This document shows positions 33,634 to 43,143 of a stretch of DNA of 63,440 bases, one piece after another. Within the stretch, counting starts at the first letter, position 1. Each line of letters starts with the position of its first letter. The stretch is from Curtobacterium sp. 9128 (GTDB taxonomy: Bacteria > Actinomycetota > Actinomycetes > Actinomycetales > Microbacteriaceae), in assembly GCF_007673775.1 (NCBI RefSeq), contig NZ_VEAF01000004.1:1-63440 (forward strand), given 5' to 3'. The translations under genes and the position numbers were made by a program. The notes under the pieces are model-generated. The model worked only from the letters and a program-made list of their open reading frames with translations. It did no database searches and was not told where the DNA came from.

Positions 33634-35223
33634 ATGCTCGCCACACTCGTCATCGGTCTCCGTGAAGGCCTCGAAGCCACGCTCATCGTCGGCATCATCG
33701 CCGCCTTCCTCCGCCGCAACCGTGTCCCGCTCGCGCCCATGTGGCTCGGGGTCGGCGTCGCCGTGCTGCTGAGCGTGGCGGTCGGCCTCGGCCTGCAGGC
33801 CGTCGAGCAGGCGCTGCCCCAGGCGCAGCAGGAAGGCATGGAGGCGGTCATCGGCAGCGTCGCCGTCGTCTTCGTCACCGGCATGATCGTCTGGATGCGC
33901 ACCCACGCGCGCACCCTGACGAAGGAGCTCGAGGCGAGCGCCGAGCAGGCGCTGGGCCGCGGCACGGCGTGGGCACTGGCCGGCATGGCCTTCCTCGCCG
34001 TCCTCAAGGAGGGCTTCGAGACCGCGGTGTTCCTGCTGGCCACGTTCCAGGCGTCGAGCGACACCGGGCTCGCCGCGCTCGGTGCGTTCGTCGGTGTCGC
34101 GGGGGCCGTGGTGGTCGGCTACGGCATCTACACCGGCGGCGTCCGCCTGAACCTGTCGCGGTTCTTCACCGGCACCGGGGTCTTCCTGGTGTTCGTCGCC
34201 GGCGGACTCGTCCTCACCGTGCTCCGCCGTGCGCACGAGGCCGGATGGGTCGTCATCGGCCAGCAGCGCACCGTCGACCTGTCCTGGCTCGCGCCGAACG
34301 GCTCGGTGCAGGGCGCGCTCGTCACCGGCGTGCTCGGCATCCCGCCGGACCCCCGCGTGATCGAGGTCCTCGGGTGGCTGGCCTACGTCGTCCCGGTCCT
34401 CGCGATCTCGCTCTGGCCGCGCGCATGGCGGCCGTCGACCGCCCGCGTCCCCCGCGTGCGGACCGCCGTGGCCTCCACCCTCGCCGTCGCCGCGGTCGTG
34501 CTGGCGGTCGCGGTCCCCTCCGGTGCCGTGCACACGCCGAGCACCGTGCAGGCGACCGGCGACCAGACGTCGGTGACCGCCGAGGTCCACGGCGCCACCG
34601 CGGTCCTCCGCACGTCGGGCAACGGGAGCAGCTCGCGCACGGACTTCCCGGCGTCGAGCCACCGCACGGTCACCCGTGAGGGTGTGACCGCGGACCGGTG
34701 GCGGTCGCGGACCTCGTCCTCGCGCGACGGCGGCCCCGGCTCGCTGAGCCTCGACGACCTCGTCGGGATCTTCGGCCGGCTGCCCGTCGGCATCTCGCCG
34801 TCGACGAACCCCGGACCCTTCCGCGCCCGGTGGGCCGTCGCGCAGACGACCACCCTCTGGAGCGTCGGAGGTGGCGTCCTGGACGCGACCCGCTCGGAAC
34901 GGTCGGTGATCACGCTGAGCGGAGGGGGCCTCCCGTCCGCACGCACCACGTCGATCGACCGCAGCGTCTTCGCCGTCCCCGACGCCCGCGTCCAGCGGAC
35001 CGCCGCCGCCGTGGCGGCCGACCGGCAGCGCGCTGCCGAGCTCGCCCTGTGGAAGGTCTGGCTGCCGATCGCCCTCGGCGTCGCAGCCGCCGTCCAGTTC
35101 GCCCTCGCCCTGCGCGACCGTCGCCGACAGGCGACGCCCCCGCGCCACGACCCCGTACCCGTCCCCGTCCGCGGACCACCCGCAGGGGACCCGACAAGGA
35201 GCACTGCCCATGCCGTTCGTTGA
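33634..35223 (+). CDS. efeU: EfeU/FTR1-family iron permease
   Basis: 529 aa. The two iron-binding REGLE-type motifs are present: GLREGLEATL (residues 9-18) and VLKEGFETAV (KEGFE at 125-129). Seven helices lie in the first 270 residues. An extracytoplasmic domain of about 200 residues follows (AVHTPSTVQATGDQTSVTAE onward), then a final helix, so it is about twice the length of E. coli EfeU and closer to the long FTR1 forms. It imports iron across the membrane with EfeO and EfeB. First gene of the operon, under the iron box. Confidence 0.92.
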   Translation: MLATLVIGLREGLEATLIVGIIAAFLRRNRVPLAPMWLGVGVAVLLSVAVGLGLQAVEQALPQAQQEGMEAVIGSVAVVFVTGMIVWMRTHARTLTKELEASAEQALGRGTAWALAGMAFLAVLKEGFETAVFLLATFQASSDTGLAALGAFVGVAGAVVVGYGIYTGGVRLNLSRFFTGTGVFLVFVAGGLVLTVLRRAHEAGWVVIGQQRTVDLSWLAPNGSVQGALVTGVLGIPPDPRVIEVLGWLAYVVPVLAISLWPRAWRPSTARVPRVRTAVASTLAVAAVVLAVAVPSGAVHTPSTVQATGDQTSVTAEVHGATAVLRTSGNGSSSRTDFPASSHRTVTREGVTADRWRSRTSSSRDGGPGSLSLDDLVGIFGRLPVGISPSTNPGPFRARWAVAQTTTLWSVGGGVLDATRSERSVITLSGGGLPSARTTSIDRSVFAVPDARVQRTAAAVAADRQRAAELALWKVWLPIALGVAAAVQFALALRDRRRQATPPRHDPVPVPVRGPPAGDPTRSTAHAVR

Positions 35224-36436
35224 GCGAACCGTCCGACCCGTCACCGTCCTCGGCGCCCTCGGGATCGTGAGCGTCCTGGCCCTCGCCGGGTGCGCCGCGA
35301 ACTCGTCGTCCGCCTCGGACGACGCCTCCGCCTCCGGCAAGGTCTCGCGTGTCTCGATCACGCTGACGAACGACGGCTCGGACAGGTGCGCCGTCTCGAC
35401 CACCGAGGTCCCCGCCGGTCCCGTGACCTTCACCGTGGAGAACAAGTCCTCGACCGCCATCACCGAGGTCGAGCTGCTGCAGGACCAGCGCATCTTCGGC
35501 GAGAAGGAGAACCTCGCACCCGGCCTCGACGCCGTCCGCTTCACCGCGACGCTCGGCGGCGGGAAGTACCAGGTGTACTGCCCGGGAGCCGAGCACGAAC
35601 TCACCGACTTCACGGTCACCGGCAAGGTCGCCTCGACGGCGGACAGCAGCGCGGCCAGCCTGCTGAAGTCCGGTGCCACCGGCTACGCGGCGTACGTGGA
35701 CGGGCAGGTGACCGACATGGTCACCGCGGTCCAGCAGCTGCAGCGTGACGTCGACGCCGGCGACCTCGACGCGGCGAAGCGGGACTACGCCGATGCCCGT
35801 CCGTACTACGAGCACGTCGAGAGCGACGTCGACGGCTTCGTCAAGAAGGGGTTCACGGCCACCGACAACGCCGGGAACCTCGACTACCTGATCGACATGC
35901 GGGAGTCGAACCTCGACCCGGCGGTCGGGTGGAGCGGGTTCCACGCGGTCGAGCGCGACCTGTTCCAGGCCGGCGCGATCACGGACACGACCAAGAAGAC
36001 CGCCGCAGACCTGACGGCGAACGTCGAACTCCTCGCGAAGCTCGTCCCGACGCTGCACTACAAGCCCGAGGACCTGGCGAACGGCGCTGCCGGGCTCCTC
36101 GAGGAGGTCCAGTCGAACAAGATCACCGGCGAGGAGGAGGCGTACAGCCACATCGACCTCGTCGACCTCGCCGCGAACGTCGAGGGGGCCCGTCAGGCCT
36201 TCGCGTACCTCAAGCCGGGCCTGACGAAGCTCGACCCGACGCTCACCGCGCAGATCGCGAAGCAGTTCGACCAGACCAACACGACGATGGACGGCTTCCG
36301 GAACGCCGGGGACCTCGGCGGCTTCGACAGCTGGGACGACGCCACGAAGTCCGCGCACGCGAACGAGGTCTCCCAGCGCGTCCAGGCGCTCCAGGACCCG
36401 CTGTCGCGGCTGGCCGAGAAGGTCGCCACCGCGTGA
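35210..36436 (+). CDS. efeO: EfeO, iron-uptake lipoprotein with cupredoxin and M75/imelysin domains
   Basis: 408 aa. Starts 14 nt inside the end of efeU with AAGGAG 8 nt upstream. A lipobox is seen (SVLALAGCAAN, Cys28), so it is a membrane-tethered lipoprotein. Residues about 45-130 form the cupredoxin-like part (VEVPAGPVTFTVENKSST-like strands, KYQVYCPGAEHEL). Residues about 155-400 form the M75 domain with the GxHxxE motif in GWSGFHAVERDLF. It binds iron outside the cell and hands it to EfeU. The next gene, efeB, overlaps its stop (GTGA). Confidence 0.93.
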   Translation: MPFVERTVRPVTVLGALGIVSVLALAGCAANSSSASDDASASGKVSRVSITLTNDGSDRCAVSTTEVPAGPVTFTVENKSSTAITEVELLQDQRIFGEKENLAPGLDAVRFTATLGGGKYQVYCPGAEHELTDFTVTGKVASTADSSAASLLKSGATGYAAYVDGQVTDMVTAVQQLQRDVDAGDLDAAKRDYADARPYYEHVESDVDGFVKKGFTATDNAGNLDYLIDMRESNLDPAVGWSGFHAVERDLFQAGAITDTTKKTAADLTANVELLAKLVPTLHYKPEDLANGAAGLLEEVQSNKITGEEEAYSHIDLVDLAANVEGARQAFAYLKPGLTKLDPTLTAQIAKQFDQTNTTMDGFRNAGDLGGFDSWDDATKSAHANEVSQRVQALQDPLSRLAEKVATA

Positions 36437-37734
36437 CGGACGAGCAGACCTCCGACCCGTCCGACGCGCGCCCCGGCGTCTCGCGGCGCGGGTTGTTCGG
36501 CGCCGGGCTGGCCGCGGCCGGTGCCGGGGTCGGTGCCGCGGCGGGGATCGCCGGCGCGGCGGCCGCCTCGGGCGTCGACCCGTTCAGGGCGGCGAGCAAC
36601 GGCGACGAGTCGATCGACCTGTCCGGGAGCGTGCCGTTCTACGCCACGGCGTCCCGACAGCCGCAGGGCGGGATCCGCACCACCCCGCAGCGCCACTGCG
36701 TGTTCATGACCTTCGACCTCGACGCCGGCACGGCCACCGACCTGCAGGTGCTCCTCGCCCGGTGGTCCGCCTCGATCGCGCAGCTGCAGGCCGGGAAGAC
36801 CGTGGGCAGCGTCGAACCCGCGCACGGGAACGGCGTCGGTGCAGACACCGGCGAGGCGCTCGACCTCGGCCCGGCGTCGCTGACGGTCACGGTCGGCCTC
36901 GGCCCCGGCGTGTTCGACGACCGCTTCGGGCTCGCCCACAAGCGCCCGGCGGCGCTCCAGCCGATCCCCGCGCTGCCGAGCGACCGGCTGCAGGACGGGC
37001 TCACCGGTGGTGACCTGTCGCTGCAGGCGTGCGCGGACGACCCGCAGGTGGCCTACCACGCGGTCCGCGACCTCGCGAGGATCGCCCGCGGGACCGCGAC
37101 CGTGCGGTGGACCGTCCTCGGCTTCGGTCGTGCCTCCGCCGGACCGGCCCAGACCACGCCCCGGAACCTGATGGGGTTCAAGGACGGCACCAGGAACGTC
37201 ACGACCGACGAGGAGTACGACCGCTTCGTCTGGGTCGGGGACGACGACGCCGCGTGGATGGCCGGTGGCACCTACCAGGTGGTCCGGAAGATCCAGATGA
37301 ACATCGAGATCTGGGACGCCGACGTGGTCAGCGACCAGCAGCGGGTGTTCGGGCGGACCAAGATCGACGGGGCGCCCCTGTCCGGCGGGTCGGAGCACAC
37401 GACGCCGGACTTCCACGCACGCGCGGCGGGCGGGGCGACGGCGATCGACCCGCGGTCGCACGTCGCCCTCGCGGCGCACGAGAACAACGGCGGGGTGAAG
37501 ATCCTGCGGCGTCCGTACAACTACACGGACGGGTTGAACCAGTACGGCCAGCTCGACGCCGGGCTGCTCTTCGCCGCGTACATGAACGACCCGTCGCACT
37601 TCACCCGCATCCAGCGACGCCTCGGCGCGGTGGACCGGCTGAACGAGTACATCGCGCACATCGGCTCCGGAGTGTTCGCGATCCCGCCGGCGCCGCGCAA
37701 GGGGTCGTACATCGGCGAGCAGCTCTTCCGGTAG
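36433..37734 (+). CDS. efeB: EfeB, Tat-exported DyP-type heme peroxidase
   Basis: 433 aa, GTG start overlapping the efeO stop. A twin-arginine signal is visible (GVSRRGLFGAGLAAAGAG, Arg18-Arg19), so the folded heme protein is exported by Tat. The DyP signature GFKDGTRN (GXXDG) is intact. The heme-ligand His region is PDFHARAAGG/DPRSHVALAAHENN, with the exact ligand not fixed here. In EfeUOB systems this protein oxidises ferrous iron or acts on heme; both have been proposed. A perfect 14-bp hairpin ends the operon. Confidence 0.94.
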   Translation: MTDEQTSDPSDARPGVSRRGLFGAGLAAAGAGVGAAAGIAGAAAASGVDPFRAASNGDESIDLSGSVPFYATASRQPQGGIRTTPQRHCVFMTFDLDAGTATDLQVLLARWSASIAQLQAGKTVGSVEPAHGNGVGADTGEALDLGPASLTVTVGLGPGVFDDRFGLAHKRPAALQPIPALPSDRLQDGLTGGDLSLQACADDPQVAYHAVRDLARIARGTATVRWTVLGFGRASAGPAQTTPRNLMGFKDGTRNVTTDEEYDRFVWVGDDDAAWMAGGTYQVVRKIQMNIEIWDADVVSDQQRVFGRTKIDGAPLSGGSEHTTPDFHARAAGGATAIDPRSHVALAAHENNGGVKILRRPYNYTDGLNQYGQLDAGLLFAAYMNDPSHFTRIQRRLGAVDRLNEYIAHIGSGVFAIPPAPRKGSYIGEQLFR

Positions 37735-37756
37735 CGCAGGCCCGGGACGGGTGAGG

Positions 37757-37795
37757 GGGTGTCCTCCGTCGTTTCCCTGGAGACGGAGGACACCC
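37757..37795 (+). terminator. Terminator of efeUOB
   Basis: Perfect 14-bp stem GGGTGTCCTCCGTC (37757-37770) with 37782-37795 and an 11-nt loop, 22 nt after the efeB stop. Confidence 0.85.
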
Positions 37796-37930
37796 GCGCC
37801 GCGGGGTCTCGCCGGGCGGAACCACCGTCCGGCAGGAGGGGTGACCCGGCGCGGCGCGTCGCTGAGCGACAGAGCGAAGGATACCGCGTCCTGCTGCCGA
37901 ACCGCACCGTCTGTCCGGCGCGGACACGGG

Positions 37931-37966
37931 GAACGGACCGCCGCACCTCGGTGCGGCGGCCCGTTC
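37931..37966 (-). terminator. Terminator of wall-anchored nucleotidase gene
   Basis: 16-nt arms (37931-37946 with 37951-37966) with one mismatch and a CTCG loop, 22 nt beyond the minus-strand stop at 37988. Confidence 0.85.
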
Positions 37967-37987
37967 ATCCGGCCTGGAGGCTCGGTG

Positions 37988-40279
37988 TCAGTCCGCCTGG
38001 ACCTCGACCTGGCGCCGTGCGCGCTTCCGGCGAGCGACCACCAGGGCCGTGATGCCGGCCAGGAGGAGCAGCCCGGCGACGGCGGCCGGGGCGGCGATGT
38101 CCGCACCCGTGAAGGCCAGCGCGTCGGACCGGTTCCCACCGGCGGCGGACGAGCCGACCGTCCCGGCGGTCCCGGTGCCGTTCGCACCGGCACCGGCGCC
38201 GGCTCCGGTCCCGGTGCTCCCGGTCCCGGTGCCGGTGCCGTCACCACCGCCGGGGACCGGCGTGCCGGGGTCGGTCGGGTCGACCACCGCCGCGACCGGG
38301 ATCGTGACCGGCAGGACGATGCGCGTCGCACCGGCCGTGACCACGAGCGGTTCGTCGGTGGTCGCCGCGGCGCGCGCGGTCGGCTGGGACCCCGTCTCAG
38401 CGGGTTCCGGGACCGTGAACTGCAGCGTCGCGGTGCCCTGTTCGTCGGTCGTGTCGACCACGGCGGCGTTGATCGGAGCGCTCGCGAGGACGTCGTCGCC
38501 GGCCGACACCTGCACGGTCGTCGGCTGCCCGGGAGCGTTGCTGAAGACCAGCGAAGTCAGCGCGATCGACACTTGGTCGCCGGGCTGGAACCCGCCGGCG
38601 GGCGTCGGCGTCGTCCTGACACCGACCGCACGCTGGTCGGCTGCGACCGTGACGGCCCGGTTCGCCTGGAAGTACGCCACCTGCGCCTCGAGGTCGACCT
38701 GCCCGCTGTCCTGCTTGGCAGCGGCACCGGCGAAGGCCGTGAAGTCGTCACCGCCGGCGGCGAGGAACGAGTTCACCGTCACCTTGTACGTCGTCGCGGC
38801 GTCGATCGGGGTGCCGTCGAGGGTCATCGCGGTGACGTGCGACCCGGTGGCGGCCTGTGGGTCGTAGGTGTAGGCGAAGCCCTCGGACGCACCGAGCTTG
38901 AGGAAGGGGCGGTTGGCGCCTGGACGCCACTGCTGCTCCAGTGCCTGCTTGATCTGCGCGCCCGTCAGGTCGAGCACGACGAGCGTGTTGGCGAACGGCT
39001 GCACGACGGCGGCCTCCTTGTAGGTCACCGAGCCGGACTCGATGTCGGCGCGGAGGCCACCGGGGTTCATGAAGGCGATCTGCGCGCCCTGCCGGTCCTC
39101 GGTCGCGCTCCGCTGCACCTCGGCGACGAAGTTGCCGAGGGTCGACTCCCCACCCCGGTTCTCGCTGCCGTTGCTCTGCACGGCACGACGCAGGTCCGCG
39201 TCGACCGTCCCGAGCTCGACCGCACCGAGCACCTCGGCGCGCTGCACTGCGGTGTTCACCGTCGCGGCGACGCCGGCGTCCGGCGCGTACGTCCCGTCGA
39301 CCAGACGGAGGTTCTCCGCCTTCGTCGCCCTGGTGGTGCCGTCCGCGCCGACCGTGAGCTGGACGTGCCCGAGGTTGAAGCCGTACGACCCCGTCTGGAT
39401 CACCGGACGGGGGACGGTGCCGCCCTTCGGGACCACGCTGTGGACGTAGGTCTGGTGGGTGTGGCCGGACAGGATCGCGGAGACCTTCGGCGACACCTCG
39501 TGCACGGCGCGCGCGAAGGCGCTGTCGCCGTCGAGGTCGGCTGCCGCGGCGGTCTCGGCGCCGTCGTGCACGAGCAGGACGAGGACGTCGGCCTCGCCGT
39601 TCGACTCGTCACGGTCCGTCAGCTGCGTGGCGTACCTGTTGACCGAGTCGGTGATGTCGGCCATCGCCAGGCCGGCGATCCCGTCGGGACTCACGAGGCC
39701 CTCGAGGTCGACGGTCGCGCCGATGAAGCCCACGCGCTCGCCGCTGATCGTCCTGATCGAGTACGGCTGGAACGCCGGCTGGCCGGTGGCGGTGTCGACG
39801 ATGTTCGCCGAGACGTAGTCCCACTCCGCGTTCCGGGCGTCCGTCGGCCCGATGACCCGGTCGCGCAGGTCCGCCGCGCCCTTGTCGAGCTCGTGGTTGC
39901 CGATCGCACTCACCGACAGGTCCATGGCGTTCAGGACGTCGATCGTCGGCTGGTCCTCCTGGATGAAGGACTCGAACGTCGAGGCGCCGATGTTGTCGCC
40001 GGCGCTGACGAACGCGGACGTCGACCGGTCCGCGCCGCGCAGTCGGTCCAGGGCCCCCGCGAGGACGGCGGCGCCGGCGGCGTCCCCGTCACGCGGCGGG
40101 GTGTTGAGCGACTGCGCGATGCGACCGTGGAAGTCGTTGACGTCGTAGAGGTCGATCACGGCGTCGCCCTCGGCGGCGACGGCGGTGGACGGGACGGAGA
40201 GTGCGAGGAGGACGCCGGCGGTCGCCATTGCGGCGCCGACCAGCGCCCCGCGCCTGCGGGGAGAAGGGTGAGCGTTCAT
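37988..40279 (-). CDS. Wall-anchored bifunctional UshA-like 5'-nucleotidase/2',3'-cyclic phosphodiesterase
   Basis: 763 aa. A signal peptide (residues about 1-36, ending STAVAAEG) leads to a metallophosphatase domain: VIDLYDVNDFHGR, VSAGDNIGAS, SAIGNHELDKG and LSGHTHQTYVH are the four metal-site motifs. A 5'-nucleotidase C-terminal domain lies around residues 370-560 (GESTLGNFVAEVQRS, GGLRADIESGSVTYKE). A Gly/Thr-rich linker then ends in DALAFTG (38105-38119), a helix and the tail RRKRARRQVEVQAD, so it is sortase-anchored instead of periplasmic. It would release nucleosides and phosphate outside the cell. TAGGTT lies 8 nt before the ATG. Confidence 0.93.
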   Translation of the reverse strand: MNAHPSPRRRGALVGAAMATAGVLLALSVPSTAVAAEGDAVIDLYDVNDFHGRIAQSLNTPPRDGDAAGAAVLAGALDRLRGADRSTSAFVSAGDNIGASTFESFIQEDQPTIDVLNAMDLSVSAIGNHELDKGAADLRDRVIGPTDARNAEWDYVSANIVDTATGQPAFQPYSIRTISGERVGFIGATVDLEGLVSPDGIAGLAMADITDSVNRYATQLTDRDESNGEADVLVLLVHDGAETAAAADLDGDSAFARAVHEVSPKVSAILSGHTHQTYVHSVVPKGGTVPRPVIQTGSYGFNLGHVQLTVGADGTTRATKAENLRLVDGTYAPDAGVAATVNTAVQRAEVLGAVELGTVDADLRRAVQSNGSENRGGESTLGNFVAEVQRSATEDRQGAQIAFMNPGGLRADIESGSVTYKEAAVVQPFANTLVVLDLTGAQIKQALEQQWRPGANRPFLKLGASEGFAYTYDPQAATGSHVTAMTLDGTPIDAATTYKVTVNSFLAAGGDDFTAFAGAAAKQDSGQVDLEAQVAYFQANRAVTVAADQRAVGVRTTPTPAGGFQPGDQVSIALTSLVFSNAPGQPTTVQVSAGDDVLASAPINAAVVDTTDEQGTATLQFTVPEPAETGSQPTARAAATTDEPLVVTAGATRIVLPVTIPVAAVVDPTDPGTPVPGGGDGTGTGTGSTGTGAGAGAGANGTGTAGTVGSSAAGGNRSDALAFTGADIAAPAAVAGLLLLAGITALVVARRKRARRQVEVQAD

Positions 40280-40370
40280 CGCCGAGCAACCTATGAGGAC
40301 GCACAGCTGACGCGCCAGGGTCCGGGCGGTCTCGTCACGAGAAGTTCACACTCGTACCCCGGTCCGGGGG

Positions 40371-42185
40371 TCAGTCGCGCCCGAGGACGCCCTTCACACG
40401 CTCGACCGCCTCCGCGGCCATGGCCTTCGCGGAGTCCTTCACGACGTCGAGCTCGACCGGGTCGCCCTTGAGCAGGCTCTTCGCCGTGTTGATCGCGTAC
40501 TCCGCGGTGATGTGCGGCGGCAGCGGCGGCACGTTCCGGCTGACGTAGGCGTCGATGAGCGTCACGCCCTGGTGGGCGAAGGCGCGCTCCACCGCCGCGT
40601 CGACCTCGTCGTCGCTGTGCACCGCGATCCCCTGGAACCCGAGCAGGGTCGCGTACCCGGCGTAGTCCATCGACTCGACGTCCTGCGAGCCCCGCCACAT
40701 CGGGTTGCCGTCCTCGGTGCGCATCTCCCACGAGACCTGGCCCAGGTCGTCGTTGTGCATGACCACGATGACGAGCTGCTTGTCGGGCCACGAGCCCATG
40801 TACTTCTTCACGGTGATGAGCTCGTTCATCCCGAGCATCTGGAAGGCACCATCGCCGATCGTGCAGACGGCGGGCTTGTCCGGGAAGGCGAACTTCGCGG
40901 TCACGGCGTACGGCATGGCGGCGAGCATCGTCGCGAGCCGGCCGGACATGTCCCCGTGCATGCCGCGCCGCAGCCGGATGTGGTGGCCGTACCAGTCCGC
41001 CGTGGTGCCGGCGTCCGCGGTGACGGTGACGCCGTCCGGCAGACGGTCGTTCACGGCCTGGATCACACGGCGCGGGTTCACGCCGTCGTCGTAGGCCACC
41101 TCGGCCTGGGCGCGCATCTCCGACTCCCACTCACGCATCTCCGACGCCACGGTCTCCTGGAAGGACCGGTCGTCCTTCTGGGTCAGCAGCGGGAGCACCG
41201 CGTCGAGCGTCGCGCCGACGTCGCCCCAGAGGTTCAGCTCCGTCGGGTAGCGCAGTCCGAGCTGCTCGGGCTTGATGTCCACCTGGATGCCACGGGCCTG
41301 CCCGGTCTTCGGCATGTACTCGCCGTACGGGTAGTTCGTGCCGAGCAGCACGATGGTGTCGCAGTCGCGGATCTGGTGCAGGGACGGCAGGGAGCCGAGG
41401 AGTCCGAGCTGCTGCGAGTGGTACGGCACGTCCGCGGGGACGACGTCCTTCCCGCGGAGCGCCGTGATGATGCCGGCGCCGACCTTCTCGGCCGCGGCCA
41501 GCACCTGGTCGGTCGCACCACGGGCACCGGCACCGACCAGGAACGTGACCTTCGAACCGGCGTTGATGATGTCCGCCATCTTCCGGATCTCGTCCATCGG
41601 CGGGGTGATCCGCGTCGACGCCGGCACGTCGCTCGACCGGGACACCCAGTGCTCGGCCGACGGCGCTGCGTACGACATCGCCTGGACGTCGTGCGGCAGG
41701 ACGACCACGGCGGGCTGCTTCCGGAGCGACGCCGTCCGGAACGCGGTGTCGAGGACGACCCCGACGGCGTCCGGCGTGGTCACGGTCTCGACGTAGCAGG
41801 CGACGTCGGCGAAGACCCGCTCGAGGTTCGACTCCTGCTGCGTGAACGTGCCGATGGAGGCGAGCCCCTGCTGCCCGACGATCGCGACGACCGGCTGGTT
41901 GTCCATCTGTGCGTCGTACAGACCGTTCAGCAGGTGGAACGCGCCGGGGCTCGACGTGGCGACGCAGACACCGACCTCGCCCGTGAACTTGGCGTGCGCC
42001 GTCGCCATCAACGCGGCGATCTCCTCGTGCGTCGGACGGACGTACTCGAGCCCCTCGCCGTGGTCGGCGGCCTTGCCGAGCGCCCCGTCGAAGGCGCCGA
42101 TCCCGTCGCCCGGGTACCCGAACACGCGGGACACGCCCCACGCCTTGATGCGGTCGATGACGAAGTCGCTCACAGTCGTGCTCAT
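40371..42185 (-). CDS. poxB: ThDP-dependent pyruvate oxidase/pyruvate:quinone oxidoreductase-like
   Basis: 604 aa, ATG at 42185 (a GTG just before it is in frame). All three ThDP-enzyme domains are readable: the N-terminal pyrimidine-binding part with catalytic Glu (VRPTHEEIAALMATAHAK), a central FAD/nucleotide domain (VTFLVGAGARGATDQVLAAA), and the PP domain with GDGAFQMLGMNELITVKKYM and MHNDDLGQVSWE. This matches PoxB/Pqo, which decarboxylates pyruvate to acetate and passes electrons to quinone. It lies 34 nt downstream of the sugar-isomerase gene and may be co-transcribed with it. Acetolactate synthase is less likely because the regulatory-subunit gene and the usual motifs are absent. Confidence 0.88.
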   Translation of the reverse strand: MSTTVSDFVIDRIKAWGVSRVFGYPGDGIGAFDGALGKAADHGEGLEYVRPTHEEIAALMATAHAKFTGEVGVCVATSSPGAFHLLNGLYDAQMDNQPVVAIVGQQGLASIGTFTQQESNLERVFADVACYVETVTTPDAVGVVLDTAFRTASLRKQPAVVVLPHDVQAMSYAAPSAEHWVSRSSDVPASTRITPPMDEIRKMADIINAGSKVTFLVGAGARGATDQVLAAAEKVGAGIITALRGKDVVPADVPYHSQQLGLLGSLPSLHQIRDCDTIVLLGTNYPYGEYMPKTGQARGIQVDIKPEQLGLRYPTELNLWGDVGATLDAVLPLLTQKDDRSFQETVASEMREWESEMRAQAEVAYDDGVNPRRVIQAVNDRLPDGVTVTADAGTTADWYGHHIRLRRGMHGDMSGRLATMLAAMPYAVTAKFAFPDKPAVCTIGDGAFQMLGMNELITVKKYMGSWPDKQLVIVVMHNDDLGQVSWEMRTEDGNPMWRGSQDVESMDYAGYATLLGFQGIAVHSDDEVDAAVERAFAHQGVTLIDAYVSRNVPPLPPHITAEYAINTAKSLLKGDPVELDVVKDSAKAMAAEAVERVKGVLGRD

Positions 42186-42219
42186 CACCCCAGCGTGCTC
42201 GCGCTGCCTGGAAGAGCTG

Positions 42220-43143
42220 TCACTCCACGGCGACGAGCGGGCGGAGCGTGCGGTGCGCGATGCGGAGGCCCTCGAGGACCTTCTCGTCGCTGCCGCCCCA
42301 CAGCGGGTCCTCGTGTTCGACGCTGAGCGTGCCGTCGAAGCCGGCCTCGTAGAGCCGGTCGACGACGTGCGGCCAGTCGACGACCCCCCGACCGGGCACC
42401 CGGAAGCGCCACCAGCCCATGTCCCACGGGTCGTCGCCCTTGTCGACCTTGCCGAAGAAGCCGTAGGCGTTCCGGGCGTCGGGGAAGAGCTCGACGTCCT
42501 TCGCCTGCGCGTGCACGATGTGCTCGGCGAACGGCAGGATCGTCGCCACCGGGTCGATGCCGATCCAGGTCAGGTGCGACGGGTCCCAGTTCAACCCGAA
42601 CCCGAGGCCGGTGACCCAGTCCCAGAGCTCCGGGGAGTACGCGAGGTTGCCGGGGGCGCCGTCCGGGTGCCAGCCCTCCATCACGCAGTTCTCGACGACG
42701 AGCCGCACGCCGCGCTCGCCGGCCCGGTCGACGAGCTCGGGCAGCACCCGGTCGCCGAGCGCCATGTTCTCGCGGATCGACAGGGTGGTGTCCCGCCCGA
42801 CGAATGTGCCGACGTAGGGCACGCCGAGCACTGCGGCGGCGTCGATCGCGTGGAACAGGTGCTCCTTGACGGCGGCCCGGTGGTCGAGGTCGTGGTGCAG
42901 GTTGTTCTCGTAGTAAGCCAGGGCGCTGATCTCCAGGCCGGTGCGGTCGAGCAGGTCCCTGGTCGCCTCCGCGTCGGCGTCCGTGAACGTCGCCACCGGC
43001 AGGTGCGCCGCCTCGAAGTCCCGCGACCCGGTGTCCGGCCACACCGCGACCTCCAGCCGCTCGTAGCCCTGCTCCGCCGCGAACGCCGCGATCCGGTCGA
43101 GCGGCCAGCCCGGCAGGCACGCCGTCAGCATCCCGAGCTTCAT
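42220..43143 (-). CDS. Sugar phosphate isomerase/epimerase (xylose-isomerase-like TIM barrel)
   Basis: 307 aa; its ATG overlaps the stop of the oxidoreductase gene (ATGA, 43140-43143). AP_endonuclease_2-type TIM barrel with metal ligands suggested by RLVVENCVMEGWHPDGAPGN (Glu), FGLNWDPSHLTWIGIDP (Asp/His), IVHAQAKDVELF (His/Lys) and TLSVEHEDPLWGG (Glu). Such proteins isomerise or epimerise sugars or inosose-type polyols. Coupling to a Gfo/Idh/MocA dehydrogenase is typical of catabolic units for inositols or unusual sugars, although no transporter is present here. Confidence 0.9.
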   Translation of the reverse strand: MKLGMLTACLPGWPLDRIAAFAAEQGYERLEVAVWPDTGSRDFEAAHLPVATFTDADAEATRDLLDRTGLEISALAYYENNLHHDLDHRAAVKEHLFHAIDAAAVLGVPYVGTFVGRDTTLSIRENMALGDRVLPELVDRAGERGVRLVVENCVMEGWHPDGAPGNLAYSPELWDWVTGLGFGLNWDPSHLTWIGIDPVATILPFAEHIVHAQAKDVELFPDARNAYGFFGKVDKGDDPWDMGWWRFRVPGRGVVDWPHVVDRLYEAGFDGTLSVEHEDPLWGGSDEKVLEGLRIAHRTLRPLVAVE

